From Paracoccaceae bacterium (lineage in GTDB: Bacteria > Pseudomonadota > Alphaproteobacteria > Rhodobacterales > Rhodobacteraceae), in NCBI GenBank assembly GCA_021741245.1, contig JAIOYF010000004.1, forward strand, positions 186,001-250,000: a stretch of 64,000 bases of DNA. Direction: 5' to 3'. Positions 22,060 to 31,190 of this stretch are shown in pieces. The notes below the pieces were generated by a model. The model ran no database searches. It saw only the letters and a program-made list of their open reading frames with translations, and was not told where the DNA came from. A program made the translations under genes and the position numbers. The number at the start of each line of letters is the position of its first letter. Positions within the stretch are counted from its first letter, which is position 1.

Positions 22060-23351
22060 AACTCAATTGGGTCCAGATCTTTCGGCTTGGTCTGGTGCAG
22101 ATGTGCCTTGGCGCCATAGTCGTGCTGACGACCAGTACCTTGAACCGGCTGATGGTTGTGGAACTGGCCATGCCTGCGGTTTTGCCGGGGGCCTTGGTCG
22201 CCTTGCACTATGGCATCCAGATCACCCGTCCCAACTGGGGCTTTCGCTCTGACACCAAGGGCAACCGGACGTTCTTCATCATCGCGGGCATGGGCGCGCT
22301 GGGTCTTGGCGCTTTGCTTGCGGCCTTTGGCGTGGTCGTGATGCCAGATCAGACCATGCTTGGCCTGACCATTTCGATTGTCGCCTATGCGATGATCGGG
22401 GTGGGGGTAGGTGCCTCGGGGACCTCGCTATTGGCTTTGCTTGCGACGGCGACGGAACCCCGTCGGCGGGCTGCTGCAGCCACAATCACATGGCTGATGA
22501 TGATCTTCGGCATTGCGGTCACCGCCGGTACGGTCGGGGCCTATCTTGATCCCTATACACCAGCGCTGTTGATGCGGGTGGTTGCGGTCGTCACGGCCGG
22601 GACATTCGTGCTGACGATCCTGTCGGTCTGGGGGGTTGAGCGGCGCGTTATTGCCGAACGTGAGTCTGAGGCCGCCCCATTTCGGCAAGGCTTGGCCGAG
22701 GTCTGGGCAGAGCCACGCGCCCGCGCCTTTACGCTGTTCATCTTTCTGTCGATGACGGCCTACTTCATGCAAGAGTTGATCCTTGAGCCCTATGCCGGCC
22801 TCGTCTTTGCGTTCTCGCCCGGGGAAAGCACGCAATTGTCCGGGGCCCAAAATGGTGGGGTTTTCGTGGGCATGCTGGCGGTCGGTTTGCTTGCCACCGG
22901 CTTGCGGCTTGGATCTTTGCGGACATGGGTGATCGCCGGTTGTATCGGCTCTGCAGCCTCGTTGATTGCGATTGCCATTCTGGGTGAGGTGCAGATCGGC
23001 CTTCTGACGCCCGCTGTCGTGGCCCTTGGCATCTTCAACGGCATGTTCGCCGTGGCGGCCATTGGTTCGATGATGGCGCTGGCGGGCGAGGGGCGCGGCA
23101 AGCGCGAGGGAACCCGCATGGGCCTTTGGGGCGCGGCGCAAGCGGTCGCCGCTGGCTTGGGAGGGTTGCTGGGGGCCGCTGCTGCCGATGTGTTGCGTAT
23201 TTGGTTTGAAGTCGCGTCTGCCTTCGGTCTGGTGTTCTTTGCCGAAGCCGGGCTTTTCGTTGTGGCGGCGCTGATTGCCGCACGTGTGATTGATCATAAC
23301 AAGGTCAGGTCCCAAGACGGACCCATGCCTATTGCCGTTCCGGGAGAGTGA
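22056..23351 (+). CDS. PucC-family (BCD) membrane transporter-like protein
   Basis: A 431-residue, roughly 12-span protein of the PucC/BCD family, the orf428 that lies between bchG and bchP in Rhodobacter. It may handle pigments or help assembly; its exact role is not settled. Signatures are RLGLVQMCLGAIVVLTTSTLNRLMVVEL, GFRSDTKGNRTFFI, and REGTRMGLWGAAQAVAAGLGG. It starts by ATGA overlap with bchG and is a paralogue of LhaA. Confidence 0.92.
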   Translation: MKLNWVQIFRLGLVQMCLGAIVVLTTSTLNRLMVVELAMPAVLPGALVALHYGIQITRPNWGFRSDTKGNRTFFIIAGMGALGLGALLAAFGVVVMPDQTMLGLTISIVAYAMIGVGVGASGTSLLALLATATEPRRRAAAATITWLMMIFGIAVTAGTVGAYLDPYTPALLMRVVAVVTAGTFVLTILSVWGVERRVIAERESEAAPFRQGLAEVWAEPRARAFTLFIFLSMTAYFMQELILEPYAGLVFAFSPGESTQLSGAQNGGVFVGMLAVGLLATGLRLGSLRTWVIAGCIGSAASLIAIAILGEVQIGLLTPAVVALGIFNGMFAVAAIGSMMALAGEGRGKREGTRMGLWGAAQAVAAGLGGLLGAAAADVLRIWFEVASAFGLVFFAEAGLFVVAALIAARVIDHNKVRSQDGPMPIAVPGE

Positions 23352-23352
23352 A

Positions 23353-24546
23353 ATGACCTATGATGTTTTCGTCGTCGGTGGCGGCCCCTCGGGGGCCACG
23401 GCAGCAGAAGATCTGGCACGCGCGGGCCATCGTGTGGCGCTTTTGGACCGGGCAGGGCGGATCAAGCCCTGTGGCGGAGCCATCCCACCACGCGCCATTC
23501 GGGATTTTGCCATTCCCGATGACATGGTCGTGGCGAAAATTGGTGTGGCGCGGATGATTTCGCCCACCGGGCGCTCGGTCGATATTCATATCGAGGGCGG
23601 CTATGTCGGTATGGTGGATCGTGAGCATTTCGACGAATTCCTGCGCGACCGGGCCTCAATGCATGGGGCGGAACGGCTGACCGGCACGTTCTTGCGGATT
23701 GAGCGGGACGCGGACGGCACCCATGTGGTCTGGCGCGACAAAACCTCGGGCGAGGAACGCCGCAGCCAGACGCGTCTGGTGATCGGGGCGGATGGTGCGC
23801 GGTCTGGCGTGGCACGGGCCGAGGTTCCGGGCGGCGACAAGATCCCCTATGTGATCGCCTATCACGAGATTATCAAAGCGCCCGAAGGCGGGTTTGCCGC
23901 GAATGACGTCTATGATCCAAAGCGCTGCGATGTGATTTATGACGGCAAGATCAGCCCAGATTTCTATGGCTGGGTCTTTCCGCATGGGGCGCATGCGAGT
24001 GTGGGCATGGGCACGGAAAAAGAGGGTGTTGACCTCAAGCAGGCCACCGCTGATCTGCGGGCCATGTCGGGGCTGTCGGGATGCGAAACAATCCGTCGTG
24101 AAGGCGCGCCGATCCCGCTTAAGCCGCTGGATAAGTGGGACAATGGCCGTGATGTTGTGCTTGCCGGGGATGCGGCCGGTGTGGTTGCCCCGTCATCGGG
24201 CGAGGGGATTTTCTACGCCATGGCCGGGGGCAGGGTGGCGGCCACGGCGGCGCAGGCCTTCTTGCGCACGGGCAAGGCCAAGGATTTGCGCATTGCCCGC
24301 AAGATGTTCATGCGTGAGCATGGCACGGTCTTTCGGGTTTTGCGCAGCATGCAAGACGCCTATTACCGCAGCGATGAACGACGCGAGCGGTTTGTGAGTC
24401 TTTGCCATGATATCGATGTTCAAAAACTGACGTTCGAAGCCTATATGAACAAAAAGCTAGTTCAGGCGCGGCCTCTGGCTCACCTCAAGATCGGAGTGAA
24501 GAATATGGCGCATTTGTTGGGGCTTGTTTCGCCCAAGTGGTCATGA
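23353..24546 (+). CDS. bchP: Geranylgeranyl reductase
   Basis: BchP reduces three double bonds of the geranylgeranyl tail to phytyl. The 397-residue flavoprotein has the FAD motif VFVVGGGPSGATAAEDLARAG at residues 4-24, DGARSGVAR, and DVVLAGDAAGVVAPSSGEGI in the second FAD-contact region. The ATG at 23353 has GGGAGAG upstream and lies 1 base after the preceding stop. An in-frame upstream start would overlap that gene. Confidence 0.96.
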   Translation: MTYDVFVVGGGPSGATAAEDLARAGHRVALLDRAGRIKPCGGAIPPRAIRDFAIPDDMVVAKIGVARMISPTGRSVDIHIEGGYVGMVDREHFDEFLRDRASMHGAERLTGTFLRIERDADGTHVVWRDKTSGEERRSQTRLVIGADGARSGVARAEVPGGDKIPYVIAYHEIIKAPEGGFAANDVYDPKRCDVIYDGKISPDFYGWVFPHGAHASVGMGTEKEGVDLKQATADLRAMSGLSGCETIRREGAPIPLKPLDKWDNGRDVVLAGDAAGVVAPSSGEGIFYAMAGGRVAATAAQAFLRTGKAKDLRIARKMFMREHGTVFRVLRSMQDAYYRSDERRERFVSLCHDIDVQKLTFEAYMNKKLVQARPLAHLKIGVKNMAHLLGLVSPKWS

Positions 24547-25097
24547 ACGCACATTCCCCTATGGAAGAGATGGTGCCCGCTTGGGTCGACGGGACATTGA
24601 CTCCCGTCGGCAAGCTGGAGGTGCATCAACGCGGCTTGCGTCACAAGGCCGTGTCGGTCTTTGTGATTGAGGGGGCCCGTGTGCTGATCCAGCGCCGGGC
24701 GCTTTCCAAATACCATACGCCGGGTCTGTGGGCCAACACCTGCTGCACCCATCCGCGGTGGGAGGAAGACCCCGCCACGTGTGCTGTGCGTCGCCTGCGC
24801 GAAGAGCTGGGCATTACGGGCCTGTTGCCCGCATTTGCGGATCGGGTGGAGTATCGTGCCGAGGTTGGCAACAACCTGATCGAACATGAACTGGTCGATA
24901 TCTTTGTGGCCGAGGCCCCAGTTGGTCTGCGCGTGATCCCAAACCCGGATGAGGTAGACTCCGTCCGTTGGGTGGACCTTTATGATCTGTCAGCGGAAGT
25001 TCTGCGCACACCCGACAAGTTCACGCCGTGGATGCGCATTTACATGACCCAGCATATGACCCGCATTTTTGGCGCAAACCTAAGCGCCGCGCGGTAA
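24543..25097 (+). CDS. idi: Isopentenyl-diphosphate delta-isomerase, type I
   Basis: Interconverts IPP and DMAPP, supplying prenyl units for carotenoids and phytol. The 184-residue Nudix-fold protein has TPGLWANTCCTHPRWEED with the catalytic cysteine and a metal histidine, the Nudix-like AVRRLREELGI, and NLIEHELVDIFVA with the metal glutamates. The start overlaps the bchP stop (ATGA). It converges on bchO with a gap of only 7 bases. Confidence 0.95.
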   Translation: MNAHSPMEEMVPAWVDGTLTPVGKLEVHQRGLRHKAVSVFVIEGARVLIQRRALSKYHTPGLWANTCCTHPRWEEDPATCAVRRLREELGITGLLPAFADRVEYRAEVGNNLIEHELVDIFVAEAPVGLRVIPNPDEVDSVRWVDLYDLSAEVLRTPDKFTPWMRIYMTQHMTRIFGANLSAAR

Positions 25098-25104
25098 CCG
25101 TGCA

Positions 25105-25983
25105 TCAAGCTGCGGGCGTTCTTGCCCGCTCTGCCAGCCATGACAACAAAGGGTCAGCGACCGCATCTGCTGCTTCTTCATGCACAAGATGACCAAAGCC
25201 CGCAATTTCGGCATAGGTTGCAAGTGGCATATGCGCGGCTGCATCGCGTGACACCTTTACCGGCACCGCATTGTCCTTGTCTGAGGCAATGAGCAAGGTT
25301 GGCAAGGCCAAAGAGGGCAGTCGCGCCATCAACCCATCCAGACGCCACTGTGCCATCATTCCCAGTGTTCCCGCGACATGGTCTGCATCCTGCACAAGGC
25401 GCAGATATTGCGCCTGGCCCTCTCGGTCTAAGGGCGACCCCGTGCCTGTAAGCAATTTGTTGACGGTGGCAGCATTGCCCCAAAGCTTTGACGCGGCCAT
25501 GGAGACAAAGGGGGTTGCCGCCAGAACCCGCGCCATCAGCGGGAACATGACCCCCGCAGCACCATCAAAGCTGCCAAGGGCCGCATTGATGCCAACTGCG
25601 GCCTGCATCGGCATAAGATCTGCCATCCGAAGGGCAATTGCGGCCCCAGCTGAATGGCCAATCACCGCCAAGGGGGCTGGCCCAAGGCTTAGGCATAGGC
25701 GGGTGGCATCTTCGGCCATTGCATCAAGCCCAAGCCTGCGCAATCCGCCCGCGCGCGTGCAGCCCTGACCCGGAAGGTCCGGCACGATCACCCGGTAATG
25801 CGGTGTCAACAGTGGGATCAATGCGCGAAAGGAATGGCCCGATCCGCCCGCGCCATGCAACAACACTACGGTTGGGGCCGCGGCATCGCCATCCTCGATC
25901 ACCCACCAGTCATGCGGGCTGAGCCGCACACGGCGGGACTTTGCCCGATAGGGCCAGTCTTGCGGCAGGCGTGACGGATCCAC
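25105..25983 (-). CDS. bchO: Mg-chelatase-linked alpha/beta hydrolase BchO
   Basis: BchO is an alpha/beta hydrolase fold protein always found next to bchD/bchI; its reaction is not established. The 292-residue product has the oxyanion segment VVLLHGAGGSGHSF, the nucleophile elbow IGHSAGAAIALRM, and a late histidine in EIAGFGHLVHEE. The start is a GTG at 25983 preceded by GGGG, five bases after the bchD stop. The longer in-frame ORF upstream only shadows bchD. Confidence 0.9.
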   Translation of the reverse strand: MDPSRLPQDWPYRAKSRRVRLSPHDWWVIEDGDAAAPTVVLLHGAGGSGHSFRALIPLLTPHYRVIVPDLPGQGCTRAGGLRRLGLDAMAEDATRLCLSLGPAPLAVIGHSAGAAIALRMADLMPMQAAVGINAALGSFDGAAGVMFPLMARVLAATPFVSMAASKLWGNAATVNKLLTGTGSPLDREGQAQYLRLVQDADHVAGTLGMMAQWRLDGLMARLPSLALPTLLIASDKDNAVPVKVSRDAAAHMPLATYAEIAGFGHLVHEEAADAVADPLLSWLAERARTPAA

Positions 25984-25987
25984 CCCC

Positions 25988-27664
25988 CTAGTCCCCCAAT
26001 GCCGCGCCCAACACACCCGAGATACGATGTGCGTCGGCACGTGGAAGCGCAAGATAGGGCGCATCCATCGTGCGGGCCAGTTCGGCAAGAGAGGGTTGGG
26101 GGCGATTGGCGGTGTCGATGATGATGGCAGGCAGGCCGTGGCCCCGGATGATCCGGGCCAGACGCAGCGCATCCTCTTCGGCAACGGCGCGGTCGGCAGA
26201 CCCATCCAGCGCGATATTGCCCCGCCCATCGGTCAAGATGGCGATGGTTGGCGTCATCCCACGGGCTTTGGATTGTTTTGCGGTGGCAAAGGCCAGTTGC
26301 AGCCCTGCGGCAAGGGGCGTGCCGCCGCCACCGGGCAGGCCCTGAAGCCGACGCTTGGTCTGCACAAGGCTGCGGGTGGGGGGCAAGATCAACTCGGCCC
26401 CTTTCCCGCGAAAGGCCAAAAGCGCCACATGGTCGCGCCGCGCATAGGCCTGCGCCAGCAAGATCTCAATTGCCCCCTTCGCCTCGGACAGGCGCGCAAA
26501 GGCGGCAGAACCAGAGGCATCGACCGCAAAGATCAAGACCCGGTCCGAGGTTTCGACAAAGCGCTTCATGCGGATATCTGACGGGCGCACCAAAAGCGCG
26601 GCTTCCGGGCGATCGGCATTTGCCCGCCTCAGCGGTTGCCATGGGGCCGCTGCCCGCATCGTGGCCACCAGATCAAGCCGCCCGCCCGACCCAAGACGAC
26701 CGGGTCGCGAGGGCAGGGGACGGCCACGGCGGTTTCCGCCCCGCTCGGCCCCGGTGCCGCTGGCCCCTTTGGCCGAGCGCACCATCCGCCCTGCGGCAAG
26801 GCGGTCCAGCAAATCTTGGGGCAGGGCGGCGCGTGCAGCCTCGACCAGCATCTCATCTGGAATGGATTGGTTGTCTTCTGTTTGCTCTTCGGGCGTATCT
26901 TGCGCGGTATCCTCACCGGGGGGCGGGGGGTCTTCGGGTGGCTGATCTTGCGGCGGTTGCTCAGACTCAGGCAGGGCGCGGTGGGCATAGACCAGTTCCG
27001 CCGCCTGTTTCAGATCATCGTCCGACACCTCCTGCCGGCCACCAAGTGCGGCAATGGCGCGGGCTGCGGCCATGGCCAACAGGGGGGCACGCAATGAACT
27101 GATGCCAAGTTCGGCCGCCGCACGGGTCAGGGCCGCCGCAAAGGCGGGTGACAGCGTGACCTTGGGCAACCGCGCCCGCGCCTGCGCCAAAGCCTCGTCA
27201 TCGAATTCCAGCGCCTCGGTATCAGACCAAACCACGTCGGACAGATCGAGGAACAGGCCCAGCCGATCCACCAAGGCATTGGGCAGGCATTCGTCACTGT
27301 CCGCAGCCTCGTCCAAGGCCACCAAAGTATGGCCCGGCAGGTCGAGCGCATGGGAAAGCCGCGCGGACAGTCCGCCGGGGCAGCGCTCGGCCATGGCCAA
27401 AAGCAGCGCACTTGGGCGGTCAAGCAAACCCGCAGACTGAACCGTTCGCCCGCTCGACAAAGTCGCCGTCAGATCAAGCCCGCCATAAAGCGCCTCATCC
27501 CCAATTGTGGGATGCAGTCGGACAAGCGGCAAAGGGATGATGCCCAGTGATTGGGTGATCCGATCACGCACGGCACCAGCACGCGCGCGCAGCCACAGCC
27601 CCTTGATTCCGCTGGGATCAATGGCCAGAACCTCCAGCGTCAGGCGGGCACGGTCCCAACTCAT
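25988..27664 (-). CDS. bchD: Magnesium chelatase subunit D
   Basis: BchD is the regulatory AAA+/VWA platform that couples the BchI ATPase to BchH. The 558-residue product has a degenerate AAA+ N-terminal half without an intact Walker A, a proline/acidic hinge near residue 250 (PPQDQPPEDPPPPGED), and a C-terminal integrin-I/VWA domain with the metal motif DASGSA and ILTDGRGNIALDG. The ATG at 27664 lies 17 bases after the bchI stop. Confidence 0.95.
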   Translation of the reverse strand: MSWDRARLTLEVLAIDPSGIKGLWLRARAGAVRDRITQSLGIIPLPLVRLHPTIGDEALYGGLDLTATLSSGRTVQSAGLLDRPSALLLAMAERCPGGLSARLSHALDLPGHTLVALDEAADSDECLPNALVDRLGLFLDLSDVVWSDTEALEFDDEALAQARARLPKVTLSPAFAAALTRAAAELGISSLRAPLLAMAAARAIAALGGRQEVSDDDLKQAAELVYAHRALPESEQPPQDQPPEDPPPPGEDTAQDTPEEQTEDNQSIPDEMLVEAARAALPQDLLDRLAAGRMVRSAKGASGTGAERGGNRRGRPLPSRPGRLGSGGRLDLVATMRAAAPWQPLRRANADRPEAALLVRPSDIRMKRFVETSDRVLIFAVDASGSAAFARLSEAKGAIEILLAQAYARRDHVALLAFRGKGAELILPPTRSLVQTKRRLQGLPGGGGTPLAAGLQLAFATAKQSKARGMTPTIAILTDGRGNIALDGSADRAVAEEDALRLARIIRGHGLPAIIIDTANRPQPSLAELARTMDAPYLALPRADAHRISGVLGAALGD

Positions 27665-27680
27665 TGCGGCAAACCCAAGG

Positions 27681-28754
27681 TCATGGCAGCACTTCGTCCA
27701 CGCAGCGCACAACACGGGCGCCCGAGCCTGCCTCATCCAACGGATCGCGGCGCAAACGGTGGCTCAGCGACATGGCGGCCACGGCGCGCAAATGCGACCG
27801 GCTGACGGTTGCATCACCTTCAAAGGCCGCAAGGCCGCGCGCCGCGCGCAGCAGCGTCAACTCCCCCCGCAGACCGTCGGACCCAAGGGCGATGCACAGG
27901 GCCGCGCAATCATGCAAAACCGTGTTGGGTGTCTTTAGGGTGGGCAACAGCGCGCGTGCGCCAAGAATGCGGTCGCGCAAAGCATCATCTTGCACCCGCC
28001 AATGCGCCATAAAGCCATCATAGCCATTCTCATAGGTGTCCCGCCGCTGAATAACCTCGACCCGCGTCTCGATATCGCGCGGGCTGGTCACTTCGACCGA
28101 AAGACCAAAGCGGTCGAGCAACTGGGGGCGCAATTCGCCCTCTTCCGGGTTGCCAGAGCCAACAAGGACAAAGCGCGCGGGGTGGCGGATCGAAAGCCCC
28201 TCACGCTCCACCACGTTTTCGCCCGATTGCGCCACATCCAGCAGCAGATCGACGATGTGGTCTTCCAGAAGGTTCACCTCGTCGATGTAAAGATAGCCCC
28301 GGTTTGCGCGTGCCAAAAGTCCCGGCTCAAAGGCCTTTTCGCCCCGTGTCAGGGCGCGTTCGATATCCAGCGCGCCGACCACGCGATCCTCGGTCACGCC
28401 AAGCGGCAGGTCGATCACCGGGGTGGGTTTGCGGATCATCCGGCTGGAGGTGACGCCCGCCCAATCCGGGCAATCCTCGGGGCGCGCCGAATTCACGGGG
28501 CAGCCCTCCACAGCCTCAATCTCGGGTAGCAGCGCCGCAAGGGCCCGCACCGCCGTCGATTTTCCCGTGCCACGGTCGCCAAAGACCAACACGCCACCAA
28601 TGCCCGGATCAATCGCCGTAAGGATCATGGCTTGCTTCATCGCCTCTTGGCCCACGATGGCCGAGAAAGGAAAGGGTTGGCGGCTTTTCTTGCGGGTCTG
28701 TTCCATGTGCTCAACCGGATGGGCAAGGCGAAGGGCAGGGTCAGCGGCAGACAT
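27681..28754 (-). CDS. bchI: Magnesium chelatase subunit I (ATPase)
   Basis: The AAA+ motor of Mg chelatase. The 357-residue product has Walker A GDRGTGKST (59-67), Walker B YLYIDEVNLLED, and sensor region LVGSGNPEEGELRPQLLDRFG. Its ATG shares one base with the crtA stop (TGATG), so crtA-bchI-bchD-bchO look like one operon. Confidence 0.97.
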   Translation of the reverse strand: MSAADPALRLAHPVEHMEQTRKKSRQPFPFSAIVGQEAMKQAMILTAIDPGIGGVLVFGDRGTGKSTAVRALAALLPEIEAVEGCPVNSARPEDCPDWAGVTSSRMIRKPTPVIDLPLGVTEDRVVGALDIERALTRGEKAFEPGLLARANRGYLYIDEVNLLEDHIVDLLLDVAQSGENVVEREGLSIRHPARFVLVGSGNPEEGELRPQLLDRFGLSVEVTSPRDIETRVEVIQRRDTYENGYDGFMAHWRVQDDALRDRILGARALLPTLKTPNTVLHDCAALCIALGSDGLRGELTLLRAARGLAAFEGDATVSRSHLRAVAAMSLSHRLRRDPLDEAGSGARVVRCVDEVLP

Positions 28755-29494
28755 CAGGCAGCATCCTTTTCACTGTGGAGATGGGCAAGGGGGTTCCCCC
28801 CGTCCCACTGGCCCGATGATCCGCAGACGCGGAAGCGGGCGTATAACTCTTCGGAAAACCATTGGCCATCCCGAACGGCGCGGATCGCGCGCCCATGGGG
28901 GCCGTTGCCACGGGCAAATTTGGCCATGGCCTCGGCATCGGGCCAGATCGAGAACGTGACCTGATGCAACAGCGGCACTTCGCCTATTCCGATCTTAAGG
29001 GCGACATTCGGATCAGACCCGATCATCGATTGAATATCGGGAACCCGCGACCAAAACCGCAGAACCCGTGACGGGCGCACGCTGGCCCGTGTCAGCGCGG
29101 CAAGGGGGCCGGTCTGATCGCCGCCGTCCTCACCATCTGGCAAGAACGGGTTCACCCCCGCCCATGACCCCCGCGCAGAGATTGGGCGCAGGAAGACGGT
29201 CCAATCCTCGACCGCCCGCTTGCGCCACCGCGCCCAGACCGGGCTTTGGTCAATCGCTTGGCGCGCGGTCTCTTCATCTGGCCACACCGCCATGATCGCC
29301 CAGACACCCCAATTGGGTCTGGGGGTAAAGCCATGGCCCGTGCCCGAGCCGCAGAGTTTCCAGAACAAAACCTTGTTCTCATGCCGAAGCGCAAGGCGCG
29401 CAGCCCCCATTTGGCCAAGCACCCAAAGACGGTCAAGAAGCCCGTCAAAACGGAAAAGGCTAAGGGTGGCAATAGGTATGGCGCGGTCCCCCAA
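28754..29494 (-). CDS. crtA: Spheroidene monooxygenase
   Basis: CrtA oxidises spheroidene to spheroidenone with O2, using a haem in the family. The 246-residue product has the typical LSLFRFDGLLDRLWVLGQMG opening and GSGTGHGFTPRPNWGVWAIMAVWP. The only plausible start is TTG at 29494. It has no ribosome site, and the PpsR operator begins 10 bases upstream. Spheroidenone as an end product would fit growth in air. Confidence 0.92.
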   Translation of the reverse strand: MGDRAIPIATLSLFRFDGLLDRLWVLGQMGAARLALRHENKVLFWKLCGSGTGHGFTPRPNWGVWAIMAVWPDEETARQAIDQSPVWARWRKRAVEDWTVFLRPISARGSWAGVNPFLPDGEDGGDQTGPLAALTRASVRPSRVLRFWSRVPDIQSMIGSDPNVALKIGIGEVPLLHQVTFSIWPDAEAMAKFARGNGPHGRAIRAVRDGQWFSEELYARFRVCGSSGQWDGGNPLAHLHSEKDAA

Positions 29495-29503
29495 TTTTCG
29501 AAG

Positions 29504-29521
29504 TGTAAGTTTAGTCTGACA
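29504..29521. promoter_or_regulatory. PpsR operator at crtA promoter
   Basis: Exact TGT-N12-ACA. On the minus strand it includes a likely -10 TAACT-like TAAACT (29508-29513), 16 bases from TTGTCT (29530-29535), giving a crtA leader of about 6 bases. Confidence 0.85.
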
Positions 29522-29579
29522 TCTCGTGCAGACAAGGGGAAGTAAAAAACCATGGATTTTCCATACAGAAGCCTATTAT

Positions 29580-29597
29580 TGTAAATTGAACTAGACA
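29580..29597. promoter_or_regulatory. PpsR operator at crtI promoter
   Basis: Exact TGT-N12-ACA, 15 bases upstream of the crtI ATG; centre-to-centre distance to the crtA site is 76 bp. Confidence 0.85.
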
Positions 29598-29612
29598 GGA
29601 TGCGCGCCGCCC

Positions 29613-31190
29613 ATGACAGATTCCCTCCCCCCTTCCGCCGAAACAACCGGCGCTTCTGCACAGGCCATAGTGATTGGCGCGGGCCTTGGGGGGCTTGCCT
29701 CTGCCATGCGCCTTGGGGCCAAGGGATATCGGGTCACGGTGATCGACCGGCTTGATCGTCCGGGGGGGCGTGGGTCCTCGATCACCCAAGGCGGGCATCG
29801 TTTTGACCTTGGGCCGACGATTGTGACCGTGCCGCAGGGATTGCGCGATTTATGGGCGGCTTGTGGGCGTGATTTCGATGCCGATGTGACCCTGCGCCCG
29901 ATGGACCCCTTCTATGAAATCCGCTTTCCGGATGGTGAGACCTTTGCCGCCCGGCAAGATCAGACCGCGATCGAGGCCGAAGTGTCGCGGATCAGCGCCA
30001 AGGATTTGGGCGGCTACCGCAAATTCCTCAAGGACAGCGAGGCGCGCTATTGGTTTGGCTATGAGGATCTGGGCCGCCGTTCGATGCACAAGCTTTGGGA
30101 TACGCTCAAGGTCATCCCAAAATTCGCCATGTTGCGGGCGGACCGTTCGGTTTACGGACATGCCGCGTCCCGCGTCAGGGATGAACGCCTGCGCTTTGCA
30201 CTGTCGTTCCACCCTTTGTTCATCGGGGGCGATCCGTTCAACGTGACCTCGATGTATATCCTTGTCAGCCATTTGGAAAAAGCCTTTGGCGTGCACTATG
30301 CCATGGGTGGTGTTCAGGCGATTGCCGAGGCGATGGCGCGTGTGGTGGAGGATCAGGGCGGCGAAGTGGTGCACAATACCGAGGTGGATGAGATCGTCAT
30401 CCAGAACGGTCGCGCGGCCGGTGTGCGCCTGACCACGGGTGAGGTGCTGCCTGCCAGTGTCGTTGTGTCAAACGCCGATGCGGGCCACACCTATGATCGG
30501 CTTTTGCGCAATGCGCCACGCAAGCGCTGGACCGGGCCAAGGCTGAAGCGCACGCGCTGGTCCATGGGCCTGTTCGTCTGGTATTTCGGAACAAAGGGTA
30601 CGCGGGGCAAATGGGGCGATGTGGGCCATCACTCCATCGTTGTCGGTCCGCGCTACCGCGACCATATCAAGGATATCTTCATTCGCGGCAAACTCGCGGA
30701 TGACATGAGCCTGTATATCCACCGCCCCAGTGTAACGGACCCAAGCTGCGCGCCCGAGGGGGATGATACCTTTTACGCCCTGTCGCCGGTGCCGCATCTG
30801 GGCCATGACAATGGCGTGGATTGGGCGGCGGAGGCCGAACCTTACCGCCAAAAGATGCTCCAGATGCTGGAGGAACGCCTATTGCCGGGTGTCACCGAGC
30901 ATATCAGCGAAAGCCTTGTCTTTACGCCCGAAACCTTCAAATCGCGCTATCTGTCGCCCTATGGCGCCGGTTTCTCGATTGAGCCGCGCATTTTGCAATC
31001 TGCATGGTTCCGCCCGCACAATGTGTCAGAGGAATTGCTGGGGCTTTATCTGGCGGGGGCGGGCACCCATCCGGGGGCCGGGGTGCCGGGCGTTATTGGC
31101 ACCGCCGAAGTGATGGCCCAATTGGTGCCCGATGCACCGCAAAGATCCGGGACCGGACTGACCAAAACCCTGAGGATGGCCGCAGAATGA
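29613..31190 (+). CDS. crtI: Phytoene desaturase
   Basis: CrtI introduces double bonds into phytoene; in Rhodobacter the product is mainly neurosporene (three steps). The 525-residue flavoprotein has the N-terminal FAD motif VIGAGLGGLASAMRLGAKG (about 21-39), DRLDRPGGRGSS, and the C-terminal carotenoid desaturase signature AGAGTHPGAGVPGVIG. It starts the crtIB pair, with the stop overlapping the crtB start. Confidence 0.97.
   Translation: MTDSLPPSAETTGASAQAIVIGAGLGGLASAMRLGAKGYRVTVIDRLDRPGGRGSSITQGGHRFDLGPTIVTVPQGLRDLWAACGRDFDADVTLRPMDPFYEIRFPDGETFAARQDQTAIEAEVSRISAKDLGGYRKFLKDSEARYWFGYEDLGRRSMHKLWDTLKVIPKFAMLRADRSVYGHAASRVRDERLRFALSFHPLFIGGDPFNVTSMYILVSHLEKAFGVHYAMGGVQAIAEAMARVVEDQGGEVVHNTEVDEIVIQNGRAAGVRLTTGEVLPASVVVSNADAGHTYDRLLRNAPRKRWTGPRLKRTRWSMGLFVWYFGTKGTRGKWGDVGHHSIVVGPRYRDHIKDIFIRGKLADDMSLYIHRPSVTDPSCAPEGDDTFYALSPVPHLGHDNGVDWAAEAEPYRQKMLQMLEERLLPGVTEHISESLVFTPETFKSRYLSPYGAGFSIEPRILQSAWFRPHNVSEELLGLYLAGAGTHPGAGVPGVIGTAEVMAQLVPDAPQRSGTGLTKTLRMAAE

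Noticed and set aside
25984-26229. N-terminal extension of bchO
   Set aside because: Lies inside bchD in another frame; the GTG at 25983 gives the usual length.
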